Shown here: in pieces, positions 32,368 to 40,146 of the stretch | Position numbering within the stretch: the first letter of the stretch is position 1 | Layout: every line of letters starts with the position of its first letter | NCBI GenBank assembly: GCA_009841605.1 | Contig: VXLM01000107.1 | Span: forward strand, 1 to 48,931 | DNA from: Dehalococcoidia bacterium | GTDB taxonomy: Bacteria; Chloroflexota; Dehalococcoidia; Lucifugimonadales; VXLM01 | Direction: 5' to 3' | Length of the DNA stretch: 48,931 nucleotides | Made by a program: the position numbers and the translations under genes | The notes under the pieces: model-generated | What the model saw: the letters and a program-made list of their open reading frames with translations, nothing else | Told to the model about the DNA's origin: nothing | Database searches by the model: none

Positions 32368-34041
32368 CTACACCGTCCCATCGATAGCTACGTCCAGCAC
32401 CGCCGGCTTCCCCGACGCGAGCGCCCTGTCGATCTCCGGCGCGATATCAGCCGGATCCTCGATCTTGCGCCCCTGCACGCCCATCGCCTCTGCGATGCCA
32501 GCAATATCGAACGGTATCGGGAAGTCCATGCCGATGTACTTGCTCGTGGGATTCTCCTGCCCCTCGATCAGTGTCTTGTAGGCGTTCATATTGATCTTGA
32601 GTACGCGATACGCGCCGTTGTTGCAGATCACGTACACGACCGGAATATCGTAGACGGCAGCCGTCCACAACCCCTGGACGGTCATCATCGCACTGCCGTC
32701 TCCCAGGATCCCCACGACCGGCCGGTAAGGATGCGCCAGCTTCACGCCGAGCGTCCCACCCATTCCCCATCCAAGCGCACCACCCCGTCCGGCATAGAAG
32801 CTCTGCGGCTCGTCGAACCGGAATGCGTGATGGACCGCCTCCCGCGCAGTAACCGAGTCGTCCGCTATGATCGTATCGTCAGGCACCGCCTGCGCGATCT
32901 CGAACGCCATCCGCTCCCGCGTCATCGGCGAATCGTTCCACTGTGCACGAAGCTGCTGCTCCCATGATGAGCGCTTAGCCCGCGCCTCCTCGCCCAGCGT
33001 CGCCGCCCTGCCCTTCGCGGCCTCCCGCGCCGTGCCGGACATCCCTGCGTCCAGCGCCTCGGCAAGATCGGCCAACGTGACCTTCGGGTCGGCCACGATC
33101 CCAACCTCCGTCCTCTGCGTCGTCCCCACCTGCGTCGGATCCGTGTCGACGTGGATCAGCTTCGTATCCGGCCCGAAGTAGTCCAGGCGAGGCTTCGAGA
33201 ACATGTAATACCCCGTCGCCATCTTGCCTACCAGCAGCACCGCATCGTACTTCGCCAGCGTGTCTTCGGCCTCGGGATACGCCAGTCGGATACCGCCGCG
33301 GAACTGCGGATGGCTCTCCGGGAAGTTGAATTCCGAGTGCATGATCGTCGTATGCACGGGGCACCCCAGCAATTCGGCGACCTTAACGGCCTCCTCGGAC
33401 GCACCCGACTGCGCGATCCGGTCGCTCAGGATCATCAACGGATTCGACGCCTCCGCCAGGATGCCTGCCGCCTTCTCCACCGCCTGAGCATCCGGCGCCG
33501 TCCGATGGTAGCTCTGAGGTGACGCAAAGACATCCACGTCCGCCTCGTTGTCCATTGAGTTGGCCGAGAACCCTACGAACGTCGGACCCGTCGGCGGTGT
33601 CTTCGCCTCATTGAACGCACGCCGCAGGAAGAACGGCACCTGCTCCGGGTACGTCGCCTCCGCCGTCCACTTGGTGAACTGCTCGACCATCGCTGCCAGG
33701 TCCGTGCGTTCGTGCGCCAGCTCCCGGATGTCCTTGTTCCCCGACGTCACCACCATCGGCGAGCCGCCCTCGTAAGCGTTGTGCATGAGGCTGATGGCGT
33801 TCGCCAGACCCGTCTCGATGTGGAGATTCAGAAACGACGGCTTCCCCGTCGCCCGTCCATACGAGTCCGCCATCCCGACCGCGACGCCCTCCTGTGTCAC
33901 CAGCACGTACTCCAGGTCGGGATAGTGCTCGATAGCGTCCATCATCGCGCTCTCGCTCGTCCCCGGATTCCCAAAGACGTACCTAACGCCCTCGGCCCTC
34001 AGCATCTCCATCATCGCGTGCTTACCCGTCATCACAGTCAT
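32368..34041 (-). CDS. ThDP-dependent enzyme, benzoylformate decarboxylase-like
   Basis: 557 aa. It has the three-domain layout of ThDP decarboxylases and acetolactate synthases. Glu51 (TQEGVAVG) activates the cofactor. Ser29 (NPGTSES) and His74 (NLHIETG) fall where benzoylformate decarboxylase has its Ser26 and His70, which separates it from acetolactate synthase. The ThDP/Mg motif is GDGSAMM followed about 25 residues later by CNNGAYR. It decarboxylates a 2-oxo acid, probably aromatic or branched. It is cytoplasmic. The ATG follows AGGGAGAAA. Substrate is inferred. Confidence 0.88.
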   Translation of the reverse strand: MTVMTGKHAMMEMLRAEGVRYVFGNPGTSESAMMDAIEHYPDLEYVLVTQEGVAVGMADSYGRATGKPSFLNLHIETGLANAISLMHNAYEGGSPMVVTSGNKDIRELAHERTDLAAMVEQFTKWTAEATYPEQVPFFLRRAFNEAKTPPTGPTFVGFSANSMDNEADVDVFASPQSYHRTAPDAQAVEKAAGILAEASNPLMILSDRIAQSGASEEAVKVAELLGCPVHTTIMHSEFNFPESHPQFRGGIRLAYPEAEDTLAKYDAVLLVGKMATGYYMFSKPRLDYFGPDTKLIHVDTDPTQVGTTQRTEVGIVADPKVTLADLAEALDAGMSGTAREAAKGRAATLGEEARAKRSSWEQQLRAQWNDSPMTRERMAFEIAQAVPDDTIIADDSVTAREAVHHAFRFDEPQSFYAGRGGALGWGMGGTLGVKLAHPYRPVVGILGDGSAMMTVQGLWTAAVYDIPVVYVICNNGAYRVLKINMNAYKTLIEGQENPTSKYIGMDFPIPFDIAGIAEAMGVQGRKIEDPADIAPEIDRALASGKPAVLDVAIDGTV

Positions 34042-34222
34042 GCGAAAGTTTCTCCCTACGCCGGGTTGATTTGCCGCAGTTCTTCTATCAGCAAGAGTGG
34101 ATATCTCCTTAAGAAGAACTGTTGCCCAATGCTACCATAGCAAAGTGCCTTACGCCCCTCCCTCTCCCTTTACCCCACAACCCCCTTATGGCACACTGCT
34201 CCCCCAACGGAGGCCCACAAGC

Positions 34223-35641
34223 ATGACGTTCGACATCGGCACAACCCCGCAGCTCTTCATCGACGACCGCATCATCGAAGAGGCCCACGCCCTGACATCT
34301 ACCCTGCACCAGCCCGCCAAGTACGCCGGCAACCCCATCATGAACCCGCTCTACCCCTGGGAGGGCCGTTTGGCCCTCTATGGCACCGTCTGGCGAAACG
34401 AGGAGACCGGCAAGTTCCGCATGTGGTATCAGGGCTACGGAGGCATGGGCATCCCACGCATGGGTGACGACATCAGCGGCTCCCCTTGGAAGGGCTTCGA
34501 CGGCCGCAACCTCCTCTACACCATCGGCTACGCCACCTCGAACGACGGCGTCTTCTGGGAGCGTCCCAACCTCGGCCTGATCGAGTACGAAGGTTCCCGT
34601 GACAACAATCTCGTGATGCTCGACGCCGCATACGCCAACATCATCCACGACCCTCGCGATCCTGACCCCGACCGGCTCTATAAATCGCTCTTCTTCGAGG
34701 CCCGCGATCCTTCTGGCACCCCCAACATGGGCGACGGCGTCTCTGTAGCCTTCTCGCCCGACGGCATCCGCTGGACCAAGTACCACGGCAACCCCGTCGT
34801 CACCCGGTCGAGCGACTCCCACACCCTGCTCGGCTGGGATGACCTCCACGGCAAATACGTCTCCTTCGCCCGCCCCTCCGTCCACGAAGGCAATAAGACT
34901 CGGAGAATCGGACGCTCCACCAGCGATGACTTCACCAACTGGACCGTCCCCCAGGACGTGCTCGTCCCCGACGATGACGATCCTCCCGGCCTCGAGTTCT
35001 ACGGGATGCCCGTCTTCAAGTACCACGACCTCTACATCGGCCAGTTGCTCGCCTATCACACGCCCCCGGAGGAGCCGCAGATCAGGTTCATGGGCACCAT
35101 CGACGTCCAGCTTGCCGTCAGTCGCGACGGCATTGACTGGCAGCGCGCGGGCGGCAGAGAGCCCTTCATACCCAACGGCCCGCCGGGAAGCATCGACTAC
35201 GGCGAAATATACATGGCCCGCGGCCCCGTCGTCGTGGACGACGAGCTATGGTTCTACTACTCGGTCTGCGCAGTCGAGCACGGCATCACCGGTCGAAGCG
35301 GCCCCATCTGTCTCGCCAAGCTCAGGCTCGACGGTTTCGTATCGCTGGACGCCGGCAACGAGACGGGCGCCATCATCACCAAGCCATTCCTTGTAGAAGG
35401 TGACAACCTGTCCATCAACGTTGCCGCTCGCGGTGGTTCCGTCGCCGTTGCCGTCCTCGACGAGCACGGCATACAGTACGAGGGCTTCTCCCGCTCCGAC
35501 TGCGTCCTGTTCGACAGCGACTCGGTCGATCACCGCGTCACTTGGCGCACCAAGACATCCCTCGACGACCTGCGAGGCCGTGCCGTAAGGCTCAAATTCT
35601 ACCTGCGCAACGCCGAGTTGTACTCCTTCACGGTACGTTGA
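34223..35641 (+). CDS. Glycosidase-like five-bladed propeller protein (GH32/GH43 superfamily)
   Basis: 472 aa from ATG 34223 with GGAGG upstream. It begins QLFIDDRIIEEAHALT and shows the repeated W/Y-rich blades of the GH32/GH43/GH130 type, such as GKFRMWYQGYGG, NNLVMLDAAYANIIHD, LYKSLFFEARDP and IQLAVSRDGIDW-like VQLAVSRDGIDW, with LWFYYSVCAVEH toward the end. There is no signal peptide, so it would act on a cytoplasmic sugar or glycoside. I cannot assign the three catalytic acids with confidence. It is coupled to a lactonase-type gene next to it. Confidence 0.7.
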   Translation: MTFDIGTTPQLFIDDRIIEEAHALTSTLHQPAKYAGNPIMNPLYPWEGRLALYGTVWRNEETGKFRMWYQGYGGMGIPRMGDDISGSPWKGFDGRNLLYTIGYATSNDGVFWERPNLGLIEYEGSRDNNLVMLDAAYANIIHDPRDPDPDRLYKSLFFEARDPSGTPNMGDGVSVAFSPDGIRWTKYHGNPVVTRSSDSHTLLGWDDLHGKYVSFARPSVHEGNKTRRIGRSTSDDFTNWTVPQDVLVPDDDDPPGLEFYGMPVFKYHDLYIGQLLAYHTPPEEPQIRFMGTIDVQLAVSRDGIDWQRAGGREPFIPNGPPGSIDYGEIYMARGPVVVDDELWFYYSVCAVEHGITGRSGPICLAKLRLDGFVSLDAGNETGAIITKPFLVEGDNLSINVAARGGSVAVAVLDEHGIQYEGFSRSDCVLFDSDSVDHRVTWRTKTSLDDLRGRAVRLKFYLRNAELYSFTVR

Positions 35642-35652
35642 AGGTGCCGGAT

Positions 35653-36744
35653 GTGAAGGGATTCGTCTACATTCCCCTCACTGAGAAGAGAAGATTCCTC
35701 GTATTCGCCATGGATACTGAGTCGGGGAAGCTCACCCTCAAGCACGACCTCGACCTCCCCGCCCAGCCATGGCAGCTATGCATCTCCCCCGACCAAAGAT
35801 TCCTTTATCAGCAGGTCCGGGACGATGGCTACAGCGGCGTCCTCACCTTCCAAATCGACTCAGATACAGGCAGCGTAACCCAAATCGGAGAGGTCGAGCT
35901 GGAATCCGACGCCTGCTACGTCTCCACCGACAAGACGGGACGCTTCCTCTTTGCAGCCTACCTCTTCCCCGGCATGGTCACCGTCCATCGCATCGACTCC
36001 GGAGGCGTAGCGCGCAGCCCTGCCGTAGAAAGACAGCTGACCGACCTCTACGCCCACTACATCACCACCGACAACTCCAACCGCTTCGCCTTCGTCCCTC
36101 ACGTTACTCCGACCGACGCCATCTACCACTTCCGGTTTGACGAGACCACGGGCAGACTAACTCCTTGCGATCCTCCAAAACTCGACACGCCAGCCGCACA
36201 CGGCCCCCGCCACCTCGCCTACCATCCCACGCTCGACATCGTGTACGCAAACGCCGAGCAGGCTTCCCACGTCACCGTCTACCGCCTCGACCCCGCAGAC
36301 GGCGCTCTGGAGCCTATTCAGTCCCTCTCCACCCTGCCCGACGAAGGCTTCGACGGCGTCAACAGCACTGCAACCGTCCGAGTCCACCCCTCGGGCAAGG
36401 CCGTCTACGTCTCCAACCGCGGCCACGACAGCGTCGCCGCCTTCACCGCCGATCCGAGCACCGGCCTCCTGACGCCCGCAGGCCATTCCCCAACGAAGGA
36501 GTGTCCAAGGCCACTCGGCCTCGACCCCGACGGCCATTACCTGTACGCCGGCAGCGACCACTCAGGCCGTGTCACCTCGCATAGAATCGACTCCGAGGGC
36601 TTGCTACACTCCCTCGACGTCTACCAACTCGGCATGTGGCCCTCATGGGTACTTCCCGTCAACTTCCATAGACGTCCCAGAGGCGGGGAAAGGTTTGAAA
36701 CTCATCCCGACTCCCACCTCGAAGTAACTGTTCAAACTTCATGA
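35653..36744 (+). CDS. Lactonase family beta-propeller protein (6-phosphogluconolactonase YbhE-like)
   Basis: About 363 aa from GTG 35653, chosen because AAGGTG lies 6 bp upstream; a TTG at 35638 that overlaps the previous stop (TTGA) and a GTG at 35644 are alternatives. The protein shows seven blades of the YbhE (Pgl) type, for example FAMDTESGKLTLKHDLDLP, QLCISPDQRFLYQQ, TVRVHPSGKAVYVSNRGHDS and PLGLDPDGHYLYAGS. Members hydrolyse 6-phosphogluconolactone or related lactones. With the glycosidase-like protein before it this suggests sugar breakdown. It is cytoplasmic. Confidence 0.85.
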   Translation: MKGFVYIPLTEKRRFLVFAMDTESGKLTLKHDLDLPAQPWQLCISPDQRFLYQQVRDDGYSGVLTFQIDSDTGSVTQIGEVELESDACYVSTDKTGRFLFAAYLFPGMVTVHRIDSGGVARSPAVERQLTDLYAHYITTDNSNRFAFVPHVTPTDAIYHFRFDETTGRLTPCDPPKLDTPAAHGPRHLAYHPTLDIVYANAEQASHVTVYRLDPADGALEPIQSLSTLPDEGFDGVNSTATVRVHPSGKAVYVSNRGHDSVAAFTADPSTGLLTPAGHSPTKECPRPLGLDPDGHYLYAGSDHSGRVTSHRIDSEGLLHSLDVYQLGMWPSWVLPVNFHRRPRGGERFETHPDSHLEVTVQTS

Positions 36745-36747
36745 GAA

Positions 36748-36766
36748 CAACACCCTAACAAGGTGT
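36748..36766 (+). terminator. Possible terminator after the lactonase gene
   Basis: AACACC-N7-GGTGTT, a 6-bp stem, a few bases after the stop, without a U-tract. Confidence 0.3.
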
Positions 36767-36852
36767 TGCACTTCGTTTGTGAGTCTAGGGAATCCACAGG
36801 GCTGGGGGTGTCCTCTCACCAACTCTGAACACGTATACCCCGAAAACCCGAC

Positions 36853-36881
36853 TTGACACCTAAGAACACATGTCCTATCAT
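36853..36881 (+). promoter_or_regulatory. Promoter TTGACA-N17-TATCAT of the HTH gene
   Basis: The -35 is at 36853-36858 and the -10 at 36876-36881. The in-frame ATG at 36870 lies inside the spacer, so translation from this promoter must start further down, at 36933. The spacer shares AAGAACACATG with the promoter at 6302. Confidence 0.7.
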
Positions 36882-36921
36882 ACACCCAAGCGGTACGTCC
36901 CGCTCAACTCATCACAGAGGA

Positions 36922-36951
36922 AATGTGGCAAAATGTTGCAGAATGTGGCAA
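36922..36951 (+). repeat. Three tandem decamers, core GTGGC
   Basis: AATGTGGCAA, AATGTTGCAG and AATGTGGCAA without gaps. They span the ribosome site region and the start codon of the HTH gene, so a protein bound here would block translation or transcription of its own gene. Confidence 0.65.
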
Positions 36952-37418
36952 AAAATCAAACCGAGCTTTCCGACAGACAACTGCTCGCTCTCCCATACTT
37001 GACCGCCTCGCGAACGTTCACCGAAGCCGCCGAGAACGCGGGAGTGTCACGCGAAACCGTCCGGCGCTGGATGAACGATCCCGCCTTCCGACAAGAATAC
37101 GAGCGGCAGCGGGACGAGGCATTCGCACTCGCTGCCGCCGAGATCAAAGCGCTCATGCTCAAGGCCGCCGTCGTCTTCGCCGAACGCCTTGAATCCGACG
37201 ATCCCGAAGAACGCGCACGCGCCTCCCGAGACGTGATGACCTACGGCGCAAAAATTGTCGACATCAAGCTCAAGACATCCGACGCCGAAGAGAATCGGAA
37301 GATCGCCGACCGTCTAAAGCGCATCATGGCTGAGATGGACGAGGAAGAAGAGATGAGAAACCATCCGCCCAGCCGCTCTCCCCGGACCCGCCGGCCACCA
37401 CGAATCCGACGACCATGA
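36933..37418 (+). CDS. Helix-turn-helix protein, phage small-terminase-like
   Basis: 161 aa from ATG 36933. The N-terminal half is a helix-turn-helix of the phBC6A51/small-terminase type: LSDRQLLALPYLTASRTFTE, then AENAGVSRETVRRWMNDPAF. A long helix follows (about residues 60-140) with many charges, and the end is Arg/Pro-rich. The start is fixed by the promoter at 36853, since the upstream ATG at 36870 lies within it. The decamers at the start suggest self-control. The stop overlaps the next ATG by 4 bp, so the alpha/beta hydrolase is coupled. I infer DNA binding; its target is unknown. Confidence 0.75.
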   Translation: MLQNVAKNQTELSDRQLLALPYLTASRTFTEAAENAGVSRETVRRWMNDPAFRQEYERQRDEAFALAAAEIKALMLKAAVVFAERLESDDPEERARASRDVMTYGAKIVDIKLKTSDAEENRKIADRLKRIMAEMDEEEEMRNHPPSRSPRTRRPPRIRRP

Positions 37419-38218
37419 ACATCTCAGAATTCACCGTCAACTCGCGAGGCGAGGAGGTCGCTTGCTGGCTCGTCTCGCCCGACCCTTCCAGGACGAGCCG
37501 GAACTCCTCCCTCCTCCTGAACATCAGTGCCACGCGCGACTACGCCATCCATGACCCAACGCAAAATCATCCCACCCAACCATTCCTCGACGCGGGCCAC
37601 CACGTCCTCACCTTCGATCTCCCCCACCACGGAGACCGCATCGTCAAGGACTCCATTGAAGAAACGCCCCCCGGCGCGGCCAACGGCAACATTCGCGCCA
37701 TGAGCAAGGCCTTCGCAGCAGGCAGTGACCCCTTCGAGCAGTTCGTCTCCGACGGCATGGCTGCCATCGACGCCTGCATCGAAAGAGGCATCGCGCTCAA
37801 CGGCAAGATCGTCGGCTACGGCGTTTCCCGTGCCGCCTACTGCCTCCTGCGACTCGCCGCCGCCGACCCGCGAGTCAACGCCGTGGCCGGCCCTTCACCC
37901 GTCACCGACTGGGCCGTCCTCCCCGAGTTCGCCGATCACGCCGACCCCCAACGCACCGTCGATCTCCACATCGAGAACTGGGCCGACCAACTCGCCGATA
38001 GAGCAGTCTACCTCTGCATCGGAAGCCAGGACGACGTGGTAAGCACCGAGTCCTGCGTCCGCTTCGCCATGAAGCTATTCGAGGTGCAACGCAGTATCCT
38101 CCCCGAGGGCACTCTGCTCAACCGCCTCCATATCGTCAATACGCCGTCCCACTCCCCCGGCCAATACTGGCGACTCGACGCCACGCGATTCCTACTCGAA
38201 TTCTGTAGCAGAGAATAG
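37415..38218 (+). CDS. Alpha/beta hydrolase family protein
   Basis: 267 aa. The nucleophile elbow is GYGVSRAAY with Ser138 (G-x-S-x-A, not the usual last Gly). Asp206 or Asp207 (GSQDDVVS) and His246 (TPSHSPG) complete a catalytic triad. FDLPHHGDR near residue 70 is the typical strand-4 loop. There is no signal peptide. Its ATG overlaps the TGA of the HTH gene (ATGA), an unusual pairing of a phage-type HTH with a hydrolase. The substrate, an ester or acyl group, is not known. Confidence 0.85.
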   Translation: MNISEFTVNSRGEEVACWLVSPDPSRTSRNSSLLLNISATRDYAIHDPTQNHPTQPFLDAGHHVLTFDLPHHGDRIVKDSIEETPPGAANGNIRAMSKAFAAGSDPFEQFVSDGMAAIDACIERGIALNGKIVGYGVSRAAYCLLRLAAADPRVNAVAGPSPVTDWAVLPEFADHADPQRTVDLHIENWADQLADRAVYLCIGSQDDVVSTESCVRFAMKLFEVQRSILPEGTLLNRLHIVNTPSHSPGQYWRLDATRFLLEFCSRE

Positions 38219-38261
38219 TTCCACGTCGCTCTTAACCATCCTTACATGGCCATCGAAATAT

Positions 38262-38288
38262 CGTCATTCCCACGAAGACGGGAATCTA
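38262..38288 (+). repeat. Intergenic palindromic repeat, family A (copy 4)
   Basis: CGTCATTCCCACGAAGAC followed by GGGAATCTACA. It has the same orientation as the other copies. The 267-base gap around it (38219-38485) shows no gene. Confidence 0.7.
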
Positions 38289-38485
38289 CAATCCCCACTC
38301 CATGATCCCTGTAGTCAACTCTCTCAATAAGAACTTGCTGCCTGATACCCCGTATCTACTCTTCAAAACATATGGCGGGAAACCAAAAGGTAGACTATTA
38401 TGTTTCCAATACATAGGCGAGACCTCTGTGCCCCCTCCCTGAAAGGGTGCTTACATAAGCTCTTCACCGTGAAAGGACAAACCAC

Positions 38486-39136
38486 ATGTTGAGATTCGTC
38501 GAGGAAATTATCCTGCTTCTGCTCCGCGATGAAGATGGAAGATTCGTCCGTGTGCCTAGCTGGTCATTCGACTACGCAATCGCTGGCGGTGTGCTCATGG
38601 ATCTCGCCATGGAAGACCGCATTGACACTGACTTGGAAAACCTCGTTCTGGTTGACGATACTCCCCTTGGAGACGACCTCCTCGACCCCACATTGGCTGA
38701 TATAGCCGCCGGAGAGCAGCGAGACGCGCGTTACTGGGTCGAGCGCACCGCCGAGCGTGCCTATACGATTCGTGAACAAGCCCTCTCTCGGCTCGTGGAA
38801 CGAGGGATTCTGGAACGCGAAGACGACCGCTTCCTCTGGGTGTTCCGTTCAAGAAGATATCCCGCCATCGACGGCAAGGCCGAGCGCGAGGTCAAGCTCC
38901 GCATCATGGCGGTACTCTTCAGCGACGAGATCCCCGACCCCCGCGACATTGTAATCATCTGCCTCGCCGACGCCTGTGGCATCTTCAACCAACTCCTGTC
39001 TAGGCAGGAGCTGAGCAGGGCCACCGAACGCATTGAGCAAGTGCGCAAGCTCGACCTCATCGGCCAGGCAATGTCCCAAGCGATTCGCGACATCGAGGTC
39101 TCCGTCGCCGCCTCCGTCCAGCCGCACATGTACTAG
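38486..39136 (+). CDS. GPP34 (GOLPH3) family protein
   Basis: 216 aa. The family pattern is EIILLLLRDEDGRF near the start, DYAIAGGVLMDLAMEDRIDTD (shorter form: AIAGGVLMDLAM), then VERGILEREDDRFLW in the middle and VIICLADACGIFNQLLS near the end, as in bacterial GPP34 proteins. In eukaryotes GOLPH3 binds PI4P at the Golgi; in bacteria the role is unknown and the family is best known from actinobacteria. It is soluble or peripheral, with no signal peptide. The ATG follows AAAGGA. It is a single gene between two family A repeats. Confidence 0.85.
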   Translation: MLRFVEEIILLLLRDEDGRFVRVPSWSFDYAIAGGVLMDLAMEDRIDTDLENLVLVDDTPLGDDLLDPTLADIAAGEQRDARYWVERTAERAYTIREQALSRLVERGILEREDDRFLWVFRSRRYPAIDGKAEREVKLRIMAVLFSDEIPDPRDIVIICLADACGIFNQLLSRQELSRATERIEQVRKLDLIGQAMSQAIRDIEVSVAASVQPHMY

Positions 39137-39153
39137 ACAGCGGCGAATGGCCC

Positions 39154-39210
39154 CGTCATTCTCGCGAAGGAACGTCACCCCCTACCACGATACGGGGCGG
39201 GAATCCACAG
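39154..39210 (+). repeat. Composite repeat: family A with a hairpin inserted in its tip (copy 5)
   Basis: The 5' part CGTCATTCTCGCGAAGG and the 3' part CGGGAATCCACAG are those of family A. Between them is AACGTCACCCCCTACC-ACGATACGGGG, itself a small inverted repeat. Compare 48425 and 48604. Confidence 0.65.
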
Positions 39211-39252
39211 TCCAGCCTCTAGTACCCCAGCATGTCGAAGGAGATTCAACCC

Positions 39253-40074
39253 ATGTCTGACCAACCGTCCACAGAACAAGACTACACGATGGGCTACAGC
39301 GAGGAGTTCCTCCAGCTTCTCCACCGGCGCAGCGCGGCAACCCACGCCGCCCACCTGCTCCCACACCTAGAGCCTGGCCAGCAGGTACTCGACTTCGGCT
39401 GTGGTCCCGGGACCATCTCGATGGGGCTCGCAACCGCGGTAGCTCCCGGAGAGTTGCACGGCATCGACTTGGAGGAGTCCCAGATGAATATGGCCCGTGC
39501 GGCTGCCAAGGCCGGCGGACACGACAACGCCACTTTCCACGTCGGCGACGTCACCGATCTACCGTTCGATGACGACTCCTTCGATGTCGCCCACTGTCAC
39601 GCCGTTCTCATGCACGTTCCCGATACCGACGCGACACTGGCAGAGGTCAAACGAGTCCTCAAACCCGGCGGCATCATCTCAAGCCGCGAGTTCATCCTCG
39701 ACTCATCCTTCCTCGAACCCGGCGCTGAGGAGACAGCGCCTGCTTGGGAGACTTTCGGCAGTCTTCTCGCTGCCAACGGCGGTCACCCTCAGATGGGCAG
39801 AGAGCTGAAGCGCAAGTTCCTGGAGGCGGGATTCACGGACGTTCGGGCGACCGCGTCCTTCGACTTCTTCGGATCGAGTGAAGACGTAGGGTTCTTTCAT
39901 GCCTTCATCATGGACTGGTTCTATTCACCCGAGGTTATTGCCGCTGCCACGAAGTTCGGACTGGCGACCCAGGAGCAGTTCGACGAGTGGCGAGAAGGCC
40001 TCGACGAATGGAAAAACCACCCCGGCGCGGTCGGGGCAATCGGCTTCGGTGAAGCCATTGCCACCAAGCCGTAG
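39253..40074 (+). CDS. Class I SAM-dependent methyltransferase
   Basis: 273 aa from ATG 39253, chosen for AAGGAG 10 bp upstream rather than the in-frame ATG at 39232. Motif I is VLDFGCGPGTIS, the acidic end of strand 2 is GIDLEESQMNMA, and motifs II and III are DVAHCHAVLMHV and LKPGGIISSREF, the Methyltransf_11/UbiE type. The C-terminal third (from about residue 170) has an own domain that often fixes the acceptor. It is cytoplasmic. The acceptor is unknown; no partner gene is adjacent. Confidence 0.88.
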   Translation: MSDQPSTEQDYTMGYSEEFLQLLHRRSAATHAAHLLPHLEPGQQVLDFGCGPGTISMGLATAVAPGELHGIDLEESQMNMARAAAKAGGHDNATFHVGDVTDLPFDDDSFDVAHCHAVLMHVPDTDATLAEVKRVLKPGGIISSREFILDSSFLEPGAEETAPAWETFGSLLAANGGHPQMGRELKRKFLEAGFTDVRATASFDFFGSSEDVGFFHAFIMDWFYSPEVIAAATKFGLATQEQFDEWREGLDEWKNHPGAVGAIGFGEAIATKP

Positions 40075-40146
40075 TCGGGGTGTGTGCAAGTCAACTGAGA
40101 GATAACGGGGCGTCACTGAGACACCCCGTTATCTCAAACTCAGCGT

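Noticed and set aside
36870..36932. Upstream ATG of the HTH gene
   Set aside because: It lies between the -35 and -10 of the best promoter, so it would not be in the transcript.
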